From DRQF01 sp964559135 (GTDB lineage: Bacteria > Planctomycetota > GCA-002687715 > DRQF01): 12,177 bases of DNA. The stretch's first letter is position 1; each line of letters opens with the position of its first letter. Made by a program: the position numbers and the translations under genes. Shown piece after piece: positions 1 to 6,697 of the stretch. The notes under the pieces are model-generated. The model saw only the letters and a list, made by a program, of their open reading frames with translations. It was not told where the DNA came from and ran no database searches. The stretch spans positions 1 through 12,177 of the forward strand of contig CAZLGG010000118.1 in the NCBI GenBank assembly GCA_964559135.1, in the 5' to 3' direction.

Positions 1-83
1 TCTTGCGGCCTGAGAGCTGGGCGGGGGATCAGGCCCTCGCCGTGGGCGGACTCTTTCGCGTGGATGGCCCCATTGGGGATGCG

Positions 84-704
84 TCAGCGCTTGCGTTCGA
101 AGTAGCAGTAGTCGACGTGGAGGGTTGCGAAGAGGAGCAGAGAAAGGAAATCCGGGTGGGGCTCCCAGCCGCCGAGAATCTCCAGGCCGAAATTGTCGGC
201 GCTGCTGAACGCCTCCCGTAAGACGCCTCCCCAGCTCTTCCGAATCATGGCGACCTTCCGACCGTCGCAGAGCACCTTGAACGTCCAGGGGCGAAGGAGT
301 GGGCCGACGATCTGGAGGATCTCGTTGTCGTTCTCGTCGTAGACCGTGAGAAGGCGGCGCAGAATCGAAAAGCGTTTCACGATGCGCCCAAGGTAACGAT
401 CGCCGTCGTTGACCTGCATCTCCCAAAAGACCCATCGGTGGGGTTTTTCACCGACGGCCAGCCGCTGGCCCTCCGGGTCGTAGGCCTCGAGGGTGAGGGG
501 GCGTGCTGGGCCGAGGAACATGAGCCCCAGGTAACGTGAGAGATTGGGAGCCCGCTCGGCGACGAACGCCGTGGTTCGCCCCTCCTCGTCGATCACCTCA
601 TAGCGATTGGTGGTTTCCAGATGCAGGAAGGTCTCGCCCCAATCCGCCCGCTGTCGCACGATCAGTTGCTGGGCCCTCAAAAGGAGGTCACCGAGAGTTG
701 CCAT
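84..704 (-). CDS. Phospholipid scramblase-family (LURP-one/Tubby-like) protein
   Basis: A 206-residue protein of the scramblase family (Pfam Scramblase type, a Tubby-like beta-barrel with a central C-terminal helix). The C-terminal half carries the family landmarks in order: a GPLLRPWTFKV segment (compare CGPCWTFKV in animal scramblases), VAMIRKSWGG (compare GRISKQWTG), LREAFSSADNFGLEI (compare VREAFTDADNFGIQF), then a hydrophobic terminal helix ending HVDYCYFERKR (compare LIDFMFFE). The animal calcium-binding loop is only partly kept (SADNFG for DADNFG). Animal members are linked to lipid scrambling. Bacterial members have no settled function, so lipid scrambling here is inference. The ATG at 704 was chosen because AGGGGA lies upstream at Shine-Dalgarno distance. 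A longer TTG-initiated reading from 776 adds 24 residues outside the family domain. It is transcribed divergently from the beta-helix gene. Family assignment is firm, activity is not. Confidence 0.85.
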   Translation of the reverse strand: MATLGDLLLRAQQLIVRQRADWGETFLHLETTNRYEVIDEEGRTTAFVAERAPNLSRYLGLMFLGPARPLTLEAYDPEGQRLAVGEKPHRWVFWEMQVNDGDRYLGRIVKRFSILRRLLTVYDENDNEILQIVGPLLRPWTFKVLCDGRKVAMIRKSWGGVLREAFSSADNFGLEILGGWEPHPDFLSLLLFATLHVDYCYFERKR

Positions 705-778
705 GGCGCTCGTTCCCCTGCCTGCTTTGCTTTGTGCGCCAAGTTGGTTGGCGAGACGAAGATGACGCCTCGGCAAGC

Positions 779-807
779 ACTCTATCCGGGCGACGGGGTG
801 CTCGCAA
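779..807 (-). promoter_or_regulatory. Sigma70-type promoter for the scramblase-like gene
   Basis: On the minus strand a -35 element TTGCGA (807 to 802) is followed by an exact 17-base spacer and a -10 element TAGAGT (784 to 779). Transcription would start near 772 and give a leader of about 68 nt before the ATG at 704. The same TAGAGT hexamer is used by the small-RNA promoter at 5088-5093. This is a pattern match only. Confidence 0.5.
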
Positions 808-901
808 CGCGGTGAGCCCTCCCAGGCGGCTCCGAGCCGTCGCCGTCCTTCCCCGGAACCAAGGCAGTTCAGATCATCCGCTGATGGTCGGCGGGGGCGC
901 G

Positions 902-907
902 TAGACT
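902..907 (+). promoter_or_regulatory. Possible -10 element for a leaderless mRNA
   Basis: TAGACT (TANNNT type) ends six bases before the ATG at 914, so a transcript starting 6-7 bases downstream would begin at the start codon itself. No Shine-Dalgarno sequence is present at normal distance, and the TAG is also an in-frame stop, so translation cannot start further upstream. I see no convincing -35 hexamer. The same geometry occurs before the sigma-factor gene at 9305. Confidence 0.3.
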
Positions 908-913
908 CGGGCT

Positions 914-2056
914 ATGTCGTACTACAGCAGGAAGGAACTCGAGGGGCAGGGCGTGGCGCTGCCCGAAGGAAGCGTCTGCGTGCATCGGTCCGTCCCCCTG
1001 GACGCCCTGGCGCCGGGGGCGATCCTGCATGCCGGCGTGAGGATCGAGGGGGAGAGCACGATCGTCGGTCCGGCGTGCGAGTTGGGCCGCCTCGGGCCCG
1101 TCTTCATCAAGGATGCCGCCTTTGGCCATGGCGCCTCGGTGGCGCGAGGTTCGGTGGAGAACGCCACGCTGCTCGACGGTGCGTCGCTCGGCCCGGATGC
1201 TCACGTGCGAGCCGGCACGCTCCTCGAGGAGAGCGCTTCGACAGCCCATGCCGTGGGGTTGAAGCAGACGATCCTTTTCCCCTTCGCGGCCCTCGGATCA
1301 CAGATCAACTTCTGCGACGCTCTGCTTGCCGGAGGGCGATCCCGCGACGATCACAGCGAGGTGGGGAGCGGATTCATCCACTTCAACTTCACGCCCTTCG
1401 GGAAGAAAGGGGACAAGGCGACCCCCTCGCTTTTCGGTGACGTCCCCCGGGGAGTGCTCCTCGATGAAAACCGCATCTTCCTCGGTGGGGCGGGCGGTGT
1501 CGTCGGGCCCATTCACGTGGGCTACGGGTGCATCCTCGCGGCGGGTTCGGTGTTCCGGCGCGACTACGGGGAAGACGTTCTCGTCTACGGGGAATCTCTT
1601 GCACCCAGGCAGGTCCGGATCGACGAGAAACGCGTGCCGGGCGTCACCAAACGTTATCGGCGGAGCCTCGCATACATGGGACAGCTTCGAGCGCTCCACG
1701 CATTCTACAGGATCGTGCGGCGGCCGATGGCGACGGACCCTTGGACGGCACGGGTCCTCGACCGGGCGTTGGACGGCTTGGACGTCGGCGTGGCCGAACG
1801 CGCTCGGCAGTTGGATCGTTTGTTCGAGGGGCTTCCCGAACCCTCCGACACGGATCGTGAGCTGGCCGCGACGTGGAAGACGGATCGCACGGGCTGGATG
1901 GAAAACAGGCCCTTGGGTGACCCGGAACGCCTTGCGGGGGTCCAGGCGATTCTTGAACCCGGCCGCAACCACCTGGAATGGGTGCGGAGTCTTGACGAAA
2001 AAGCCAGGACGCTCATCACGTCCTGGCTGGAAGATGTGGCCCGCGTCGAGGGCTGA
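914..2056 (+). CDS. Left-handed beta-helix protein, GlmU C-terminal-like (putative sugar-nucleotide acyltransferase)
   Basis: A 380-residue protein. Residues about 30-215 form hexapeptide-type turns of a left-handed beta-helix (for example GAILHAGVRIEG, GSVENATLLDGASLGPDAHVRAG). This resembles the C-terminal half of GlmU and a family often named 'UDP-N-acetylglucosamine pyrophosphorylase-related'. Strongly patterned blocks are GLKQTILFPF (115-124), GSQINFCDALLAGG (128-141), HSEVGSGFIHFNFTP (147-161) and GDVPRGVLLDENRIFLGG (175-192). The N-terminal pyrophosphorylase (Rossmann) domain of GlmU is absent, so uridylyl transfer is not expected. Residues about 225-380 are charged and helical and I do not recognise them. 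The ATG at 914 is the first possible start, because an in-frame TAG lies at 902. It is monocistronic and convergent with the cyclophilin gene 20 bases downstream. The fold call is firm; substrate and reaction are unknown. Confidence 0.75.
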   Translation: MSYYSRKELEGQGVALPEGSVCVHRSVPLDALAPGAILHAGVRIEGESTIVGPACELGRLGPVFIKDAAFGHGASVARGSVENATLLDGASLGPDAHVRAGTLLEESASTAHAVGLKQTILFPFAALGSQINFCDALLAGGRSRDDHSEVGSGFIHFNFTPFGKKGDKATPSLFGDVPRGVLLDENRIFLGGAGGVVGPIHVGYGCILAAGSVFRRDYGEDVLVYGESLAPRQVRIDEKRVPGVTKRYRRSLAYMGQLRALHAFYRIVRRPMATDPWTARVLDRALDGLDVGVAERARQLDRLFEGLPEPSDTDRELAATWKTDRTGWMENRPLGDPERLAGVQAILEPGRNHLEWVRSLDEKARTLITSWLEDVARVEG

Positions 2057-2076
2057 GACGCGCCGCGCGGGCGACC

Positions 2077-3006
2077 TTACTCGATCCACTCGACGGAGCG
2101 GAGCATCACGTGTTCGTAGGGGTTGTTGTCGTCGTCCGTTCGCTGCTGACTGATCAGACGAACGATCTCGAGGCCCTTGGTGACCCGCCCGAAGACCGCC
2201 GCGGTGTTGTTCAGTTGAGGTTGGTCGTGAACGCAGACCGTAAACATGCAGCCGCTCGCCCGCCCGTTTCCAAGGCCCACCATCGAGATCGCACCCGCAG
2301 TTTGGAGGGCATCCGACAACTCGAGCGGCAGGTCGTAGGACAGCGTGCCTTGGTCGTCGTCTCGGCGATCCCTGTTCTTCGTATTCGGCGAACCCCCGAC
2401 GATGCGTCGGAAACTCCAAACACGGTGGAAGTAGGTGTCGTTGTACAACCCCTTCTCGATGACCTTCTTGAAGTTGGCCACCGTTTTCGGAGCGACGTTC
2501 GTGTAGAACTGCGCTTCGAAATCACCGAGGGATGTGTGGAAGATCGCCTTGATCTTGTCGTTGAGAACGGCGTGCGGGAGCCGGATGATCTTGTACTTGG
2601 CCCGGATCGCCATCTCGGATCGACAGTCGCCGATGGCGTCGTCGACAAGGCTCGGGTGTTTCGGCGCGGACTTGCACAGGCCGTGATCGGGAAAGCGCTT
2701 CTTCATGTCCTCAAGAACGTCGAGGGCGTCCTGAAAGCGGTCTGTGCGAAACAGGTAGCTGCCTCGATAAAAGAGGGCGACGGGTTCGGCGGACGTTCCG
2801 CGGGTCTTGGGGAGGGCGTCTTCAAGCGCCTCCAGCACCTGTGTGTCGGAGCGCCGTGTGTCGCGAGTGATGCGCCCGTTCGCTTCGAATTGATTCGAGG
2901 GAATGGCGGCGTTGAGGGCTTTCCAGGCCGACGCTTCGTCTCCGGCGGTTTGGGCGACGGCGGGGAGGGCAAGAATCAGGCTGACGAGGATGGTTGCGTA
3001 TTTCAT
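2077..3006 (-). CDS. Secreted cyclophilin-type peptidyl-prolyl isomerase with N-terminal helical/TPR region
   Basis: A 309-residue exported protein. It starts with a typical Sec signal peptide (MKYATILVSLILALPAVAQ, likely cut after AVA). Residues 25-140 are helical with one TPR-like unit (ALFYRGSYLFRTDRFQDALDVLEDM). A cyclophilin domain follows from about 152 to 309: FHTSLGDFEAQFY, APKTVANFKKVIEKGLYNDTYFHRV, GAISMVGLG, SGCMFTVCV, NNTAAVFGRVTKGLEIV. The catalytic arginine of the FHR motif is kept (194-195), but the usual FMxQGGD is replaced by RRIVGGS, so the conserved Phe and Gln of the active site are missing. Enzymatic activity may be reduced and a chaperone role is possible. AGGAG precedes the ATG at 3006. 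It lies 26 bases downstream of the SurA/PpiD-like gene, so the two are almost certainly co-transcribed. Confidence 0.85.
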   Translation of the reverse strand: MKYATILVSLILALPAVAQTAGDEASAWKALNAAIPSNQFEANGRITRDTRRSDTQVLEALEDALPKTRGTSAEPVALFYRGSYLFRTDRFQDALDVLEDMKKRFPDHGLCKSAPKHPSLVDDAIGDCRSEMAIRAKYKIIRLPHAVLNDKIKAIFHTSLGDFEAQFYTNVAPKTVANFKKVIEKGLYNDTYFHRVWSFRRIVGGSPNTKNRDRRDDDQGTLSYDLPLELSDALQTAGAISMVGLGNGRASGCMFTVCVHDQPQLNNTAAVFGRVTKGLEIVRLISQQRTDDDNNPYEHVMLRSVEWIE

Positions 3007-3032
3007 GGTTCGAATCTCCTGCTCTCCGGGGC

Positions 3033-4874
3033 TCAGTTCTTGATGACCAATCCGAGACGATCGCGCAGCTCGGGGAGCCGGAATCGGCGACTGAAGGCGT
3101 TTTGGCGAAGTTGCGCGATACGGGCTCGCGCCTGCATCGCATCGACCGGTCCCATGCTATCGAAGGGAGGATCCTTCACATCGAGGAGCTTGGCGATGTA
3201 GAAGCACTTGGAAATGTTGTCATCGATGACGGCGGGAGCGACCTGGCCGGGTTTCAGGGAACGAATGTAGAAATTGGATTGGAGAAACTCCTCGGCGGTC
3301 TTGGCCTTCGCCCTCTGGATGTCCGCGGCCCGGGCCATCTGGTATTCGAAGTACTCGGTTTCGTGGAGCTGCAGCCCCTTTTCCGCCATCGCCTCGTCCA
3401 GGTATTTCGGCAGGATGTCCCGCTTGGCCTGCTCGAGCTCGCGGCGCATCCGGCCCCGGGCGAGCATTTTCTCCCGGTTTTTGTCCTGAGGGCGGGTCAG
3501 GCCCAGCTCGCGGATGCGATCCGCCGCGGCCGTGTCCGCCTCGGCCGTCAGCTTCTTTTCCAGGGCGGCCAGTTCCGACGCCGCCTTGGAATTCATCGTG
3601 TTCATCAGGGCGTAGGCGTCCTTCCGGGCCAACTCGGTGGCCTTGGACTCGATGAAGAGTTCCCGGACCTGATCTTTGACCTCATCGAGGCTGGGAAGGT
3701 AGCTGTCCTTCTTCTTGTTGAGGCGGAAGAAGTAGCGGATCTGCCCCTGTTGGAGGATTCCTTCGGAGACCGCGCCGACCTCGGTGTTGAAGAGTGCGGT
3801 GAAGATGTTGAATCCGAAGGGCCGCAACTCGGTCAAGGCGAACGCGCGGTCGCAGTCCTCGACCTTCTTGTATCCAAGGCCGTACTTCGCGGCGACGGCC
3901 GCGAGGTCGACGTCTTCCGCATCCGCCTCTTTCCGAGCCGTCGTCAGAACCTGGTCAAGCAAGAGCATCTGGTCGATCTTGTCTCGAAGGAGCTGGAAGG
4001 GGCTGACGACCTTCTCGAGGGGCGTGTTTTCGTCGAAATGGAGCAGGTGCTGCTTGTCGGGGGGAATCTGCGCCATCAGCATCTGTTTGTTCTTGTGGAA
4101 GAAGTCGAGGGCCTCTTCGCGAGTCAGCTTGCGGGGTTTCGTCCCGGTGTTCGCGCTCTGGAACGTCTTCGGGTCGAGAAAGACGAACTCGGCCCAGACC
4201 TTGCTCGGCGTGCGGAATCGCTGAGGCACCGCACGGTTCTCCGACCAATACTTCTTGATCGCACTGTCGCTGACATCGCCATTCTTGACGTCCTCGACGT
4301 GATCCGCCGCCCGGAACGACAGAAACCCGATCTTGTAGAGCAGGTGCTCCTTTTTGAACAGGTCGAAAGCGTCCTGGGTCGTGATGCGATCGGTGTTGAG
4401 CAGAAGATCCTTGAGCTTGTTGATGGCCCGTCGCTTGCGGACGTAGTCGATCCCTTTCTCCTGGGAGATTCCTTCCGCCTCCCAGCGTGCGAGGACCCCT
4501 TCATAAAGGTCGGGGTCATCCCGATTGAGGAGGCCGTCCAGCTCGCCCTCGGTGACGTTCAGGCCGAAGCTCTCCGCCTCGCTCGCGGAAAGGAGGAACT
4601 CCCACACCGCGTCCTCCGGGATCGTCCTTTGGGCTGTCCCCTCCAGTTTCTGAAGAAGCTGGTGGAGCTCGTAGAACTCGCCGGCCGTAATCTTGTGATC
4701 GGTTCCTCCCACGATCCATGTCCCCTTGATCACATCGGGATCGTCGGGACGCCGAATCGGAGTGGGTTCGGTTCGCTCGCGGCGCTCTCCCCGGACCTGT
4801 CCCAACAGGGACGGGACGAGTAGGAGTGCGGCGGCGACAACGAGTTGAAGCTGAAACAGAGGGGATCGAGACAT
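3033..4874 (-). CDS. Periplasmic SurA/PpiD-like folding chaperone
   Basis: A 613-residue exported protein. An N-terminal hydrophobic segment (LVVAAALLLVPSLLG, about residues 11-25) acts as signal peptide or anchor. Next comes a SurA-N-like helical region: ITAGEFYELHQLLQ, a stretch of degenerate helices to about 200, then the PpiD/SurA-type VSDSAIKKYWSENRAVPQRFRTPSKVWAEFVFLD. Later parts (LAAVAAKYGLGYKK, FNTEVGAVSEGILQQGQIRYFFRLNKKKDSYLPSLDEVKDQV, in pieces) resemble the segment around and after a parvulin domain. I cannot find the parvulin signature HILV...GGDLG itself, so isomerase activity is doubtful. A likely role is binding unfolded envelope proteins. The ATG at 4874 is preferred over a TTG six codons upstream because GGAAGAG lies at good distance. 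First gene of a two-gene operon with the cyclophilin. Confidence 0.75.
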   Translation of the reverse strand: MSRSPLFQLQLVVAAALLLVPSLLGQVRGERRERTEPTPIRRPDDPDVIKGTWIVGGTDHKITAGEFYELHQLLQKLEGTAQRTIPEDAVWEFLLSASEAESFGLNVTEGELDGLLNRDDPDLYEGVLARWEAEGISQEKGIDYVRKRRAINKLKDLLLNTDRITTQDAFDLFKKEHLLYKIGFLSFRAADHVEDVKNGDVSDSAIKKYWSENRAVPQRFRTPSKVWAEFVFLDPKTFQSANTGTKPRKLTREEALDFFHKNKQMLMAQIPPDKQHLLHFDENTPLEKVVSPFQLLRDKIDQMLLLDQVLTTARKEADAEDVDLAAVAAKYGLGYKKVEDCDRAFALTELRPFGFNIFTALFNTEVGAVSEGILQQGQIRYFFRLNKKKDSYLPSLDEVKDQVRELFIESKATELARKDAYALMNTMNSKAASELAALEKKLTAEADTAAADRIRELGLTRPQDKNREKMLARGRMRRELEQAKRDILPKYLDEAMAEKGLQLHETEYFEYQMARAADIQRAKAKTAEEFLQSNFYIRSLKPGQVAPAVIDDNISKCFYIAKLLDVKDPPFDSMGPVDAMQARARIAQLRQNAFSRRFRLPELRDRLGLVIKN

Positions 4875-4892
4875 GTCTGGACTCTTCCGCAA

Positions 4893-5064
4893 CGTGGGTC
4901 TTCAGGTCATTCCTGGGCGCGGGACGGCCTCCGCCCGCTGGTTCCAGGGTGGCGCAATTTAGCGCCCTTCGTTGAGGAATTCGACCATTCCTCTTCGGGA
5001 CCGGACCGATTCGCGGAAACGGCGGGGTTTCCTGCACGTTTTTCCTATCCTTCGAGGAAAATGC
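4893..5064. other. Upstream region of the chaperone operon, with a small inverted repeat
   Basis: Non-coding stretch between the chaperone start and the small-RNA promoter. It holds GGCGC-AATTTA-GCGCC (4951-4966), a 5-bp inverted repeat whose centre reads TAAATT on the minus strand and could be the -10 of the chaperone operon, although no good -35 is found 16-18 bases away. At 5040-5061 TTTTCC pairs with GGAAAA around a 10-base centre, just upstream of the small-RNA -35. No protein-coding ORF here looks real. Confidence 0.35.
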
Positions 5065-5093
5065 GTGACAGGTCGTGCACTGTCTGGTAGAGT
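5065..5093 (+). promoter_or_regulatory. Extended -10 sigma70-type promoter of the orphan small RNA
   Basis: GTGACA (5065-5070, 5 of 6 matches to TTGACA), an exact 17-base spacer, and TAGAGT (5088-5093) preceded by TGG (5085-5087), which is the extended -10 arrangement. The predicted start of transcription is about 5100. No start codon with a ribosome site follows within a normal leader length, and a terminator follows about 250 bases later. Confidence 0.6.
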
Positions 5094-5273
5094 CGCCGTT
5101 GCGCCAAACGTCTCGAGGGTCGGTAGGCCCTCGCCAAAGCCCCAACGCAACGCCGCGGCAGGCGGCGGAACTTCAGGGGCAAAGACATCAGACAACGCGA
5201 ATTCAGTCCCATGGCCGCCTCCACGTGTCCATGGACCTGAACTTTATCCTCCCTAAAGAGGAGGAACTGTATC

Positions 5274-5330
5274 GTGCGAGATATAAAAACAGCTTTGCCT
5301 TCGCCACAACTTTCCACTTTCTCAGTTTGA
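5274..5330 (+). other. Possible 18-codon ORF inside the small RNA
   Basis: A GTG start nine bases after GGAGG (5260-5264) opens an 18-codon frame (MRDIKTALPSPQLSTFSV) ending in TGA at 5328. The ribosome site is the 3' arm of hairpin H4, whose 5' arm TCCTCC copies the anti-Shine-Dalgarno sequence, so translation would be blocked when the hairpin forms. An overlapping 35-codon frame from ATG 5231 has no ribosome site. Neither frame shows the G/C third-position bias of neighbouring genes, so coding status is doubtful. Confidence 0.15.
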
Positions 5331-5346
5331 CGAGGTGAGCTGAAAC

Positions 5347-5386
5347 GACGGTGTCGGGCTCCTTCTCCCGACACCGTCACTTTTTT
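5347..5386 (+). terminator. Strong rho-independent terminator
   Basis: GACGGTGTCGGG (5347-5358) pairs perfectly over 12 bp with CCCGACACCGTC (5367-5378) around an 8-base loop, followed by AC and TTTTTT (5381-5386). On the minus strand the stem is followed by GTTTCAGC, without a T-run, so it works in the plus direction only. It closes the small-RNA transcript and insulates the operon that starts at 5567. Confidence 0.9.
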
Positions 5387-5566
5387 CCCCGGCTCCTTCG
5401 GACTCCCTTTCACCCCGCCGGCTCCATCGGTCCCGACCCGGGCCGCGTTGCATCTTCATTCTCCTGGAATCTCATCACAGCTTGGGCGAGCCCTGTCCGA
5501 TATAGGAGCAGGCTCTCCGCCGACGTGCGGGAGATTCAGGCAAGTCAACCAGGAGCAGGCGGGGCC

Positions 5567-6697
5567 ATGATACCCATCCTGAAACAATGGCAGGGGTGGT
5601 CGCAGTCGCGACGACTCTACGAGCAGGCCCGGCGGGACTCCTACCCTCGCTCCTGGGTGAGACTCTGCCGACATCTCGTTGGACAGGGTGACCTTGCGAG
5701 GGCCGCCGAAGCTGCCAGAGAGGGTCTCGCCCGGTTCCCCCACAGCCGCGATCTGCGCGACATCCTTCGTCATGCGAATCGCTTGGAGCTGGGAAGAGAA
5801 ATCGACCGGCTCTGGGCCAAAGCACGGGAGGGTCGCGAGCCCGACGACTTCCGAATCCTCGTGGAGACGTACCTATCCTGCGAAGAATACGACGAAGCCT
5901 TGAAAGCCGCCGAGGAGTTGATGCGGCTCCGGCCGGAGCGCCCAGAGGGTTCGGCCCTCGTGGGAAAGATCCTTCTGCGTCGCTTCTACGAGGATCGCGT
6001 CGCCAGTGACGCCCGTCGGGGTATCGTGGCACTTCAAGACGCCCTCGAACGGGACGACGATGACATCGAGTCCCACTTGGAACTGGCCCGCATCTACCGA
6101 TTCATCGGGGCCGTTTCGAAAGCCCTCTTTCACCTTTACCGGGCCCTCGACGGCGATCCGGAGAACGACGAAGCCCTGGAGCTTCAGGAACAACTCATCG
6201 ACCTTCCTCTCGAAGAAGAGGAAGAGGCTCAGCTCCTACGAGCCATCGAGGAGTCCGAGTGCTACGTCCCGCCCCATGAGGCGGAGCAGGAGTGTCGGAA
6301 GATCAGCGATGAGGAGCGGGGCAGCCTCATCCGCGACCTGGGTCGCCTGAGCCAACTGAACAGTGTCGTCCGTGCGGCCTTCGTCAGTCAGCATCTCACC
6401 CTCATCGCCGAGGGCGGAGAGACACGGACTCTGAAGGACCCCGATGACGATCCCCTCTGTGGAATCGCACGAGGATTCCGAAAGGCCGCGGACATCAGCG
6501 CCAAGCGCATGGGGATCGGGGCGTTTCAGTCCTCGGTTCTTACCGCTGGAGAATTCGTGCTGCAGTTCCACTCCCTCGGCCCGACGGTCGTGCTTGTGGA
6601 GTCGAGCGACCGCTCGATGGTGGACGTCATTCGCGAGGAGTGCTTCAACTTCGTCGCCGCCCGTCTCCGCGTCGAGGAGGAACCCGTTCATGCATGA
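5567..6697 (+). CDS. TPR-repeat protein with C-terminal roadblock/LC7-like domain
   Basis: A 376-residue cytoplasmic protein. TPR-like units are visible at about 30-60 (LCRHLVGQGDLARAAEAARE), 97-127 (ILVETYLSCEEYDEALKAAEEL) and 166-200 (LELARIYRFIGAVSKALFHL), followed by an acidic stretch (LPLEEEEEAQ, 213-222). Residues about 252-368 fit a roadblock/LC7 domain: a first helix, VVRAAFVSQHLTLIAEGG, a long central helix GIARGFRKAADISAKRMG, VLTAGEFVLQFHSLGPTVVLVES and a last helix. Roadblock domains bind small GTPases of the MglA/Rag/Gtr type, so this is probably a scaffold for the GTPase encoded two genes downstream. The ATG at 5567 is chosen for AGGAG at 5551-5555; longer readings run into the terminator. 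The 180 bases between the terminator and this start hold no clear promoter. It overlaps the next gene by 8 bases. Confidence 0.75.
   Translation: MIPILKQWQGWSQSRRLYEQARRDSYPRSWVRLCRHLVGQGDLARAAEAAREGLARFPHSRDLRDILRHANRLELGREIDRLWAKAREGREPDDFRILVETYLSCEEYDEALKAAEELMRLRPERPEGSALVGKILLRRFYEDRVASDARRGIVALQDALERDDDDIESHLELARIYRFIGAVSKALFHLYRALDGDPENDEALELQEQLIDLPLEEEEEAQLLRAIEESECYVPPHEAEQECRKISDEERGSLIRDLGRLSQLNSVVRAAFVSQHLTLIAEGGETRTLKDPDDDPLCGIARGFRKAADISAKRMGIGAFQSSVLTAGEFVLQFHSLGPTVVLVESSDRSMVDVIREECFNFVAARLRVEEEPVHA

Larger units (their letters stand above)
5100..5386 (+). ncRNA. Candidate orphan structured small RNA, about 287 nt
   Basis: Bounded by a good promoter and a strong intrinsic terminator, with no convincing ORF over most of its length. 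Four hairpins precede the terminator. H1: CGAGGG (5114-5119) with CCCTCG (5128-5133). H2: GCCCC (5139-5143) with GGGGC (5176-5180), enclosing CGCCGC/GCGGCG (5151-5156 and 5162-5167). H3: TTCAG and CCATGG (5202-5214) with CCATGG and CTGAA (5229-5241), separated by a 2x2 mismatch. H4: TCCTCC (5247-5252) with GGAGGA (5260-5265). I tested by eye for tmRNA (no CCA end or tag), RNase P RNA, SRP RNA and common riboswitch motifs and saw none. A riboswitch-type leader of the downstream roadblock/MglA operon is the main alternative, but I find no antiterminator strand for the terminator stem. A 6S-like or lineage-specific trans-acting RNA is possible. Confidence 0.5.

Noticed and set aside
66..80. CCCC-ATT-GGGG hairpin downstream of the scramblase-like gene as a terminator
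   Set aside because: Only 4 bp of stem and no T-run on the minus strand.
2057..2076. GC-rich gap between convergent genes as a bidirectional terminator
   Set aside because: Only a short CCGCGCGG palindrome is visible, with no T-run on either strand.
1298..2419. Minus-strand open frame of 373 codons across the end of the beta-helix gene
   Set aside because: It covers two real convergent genes in the wrong frame, is very rich in Arg, Pro and Gly, and shows no domain or ribosome site.
2994..4823. Long plus-strand open frame of 609 codons opposite the chaperone gene
   Set aside because: It is the antisense shadow of a gene with signal peptide, ribosome site and SurA/PpiD-like sequence; its own translation has a composition typical of a mirrored high-GC frame and no recognisable domain.
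5075..5338. 87-codon plus-strand frame across the small RNA
   Set aside because: No ATG/GTG with a ribosome site at its start, codon positions unlike the neighbouring genes, and the region is dominated by hairpins.
5448..5506. TTGCAT (5448) or TTGGGC (5482) with TATAGG (5501) as a promoter for the mgl operon
   Set aside because: Spacings are about 47 and 13 bases, outside the usable 16-18 range, so I cannot support either pair.
5505..5560. GGAGCAGGC repeated at 5505-5513 and 5552-5560
   Set aside because: The second copy is the ribosome site of the next gene; two 9-base copies of a purine-rich string in high-GC DNA can arise by chance.
5351..5566. Upstream extension of the TPR-roadblock gene by 72 codons
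   Set aside because: It would begin inside the terminator hairpin, has no ribosome site and encodes a low-complexity, Pro/Ser-rich stretch; the ATG at 5567 has AGGAG.
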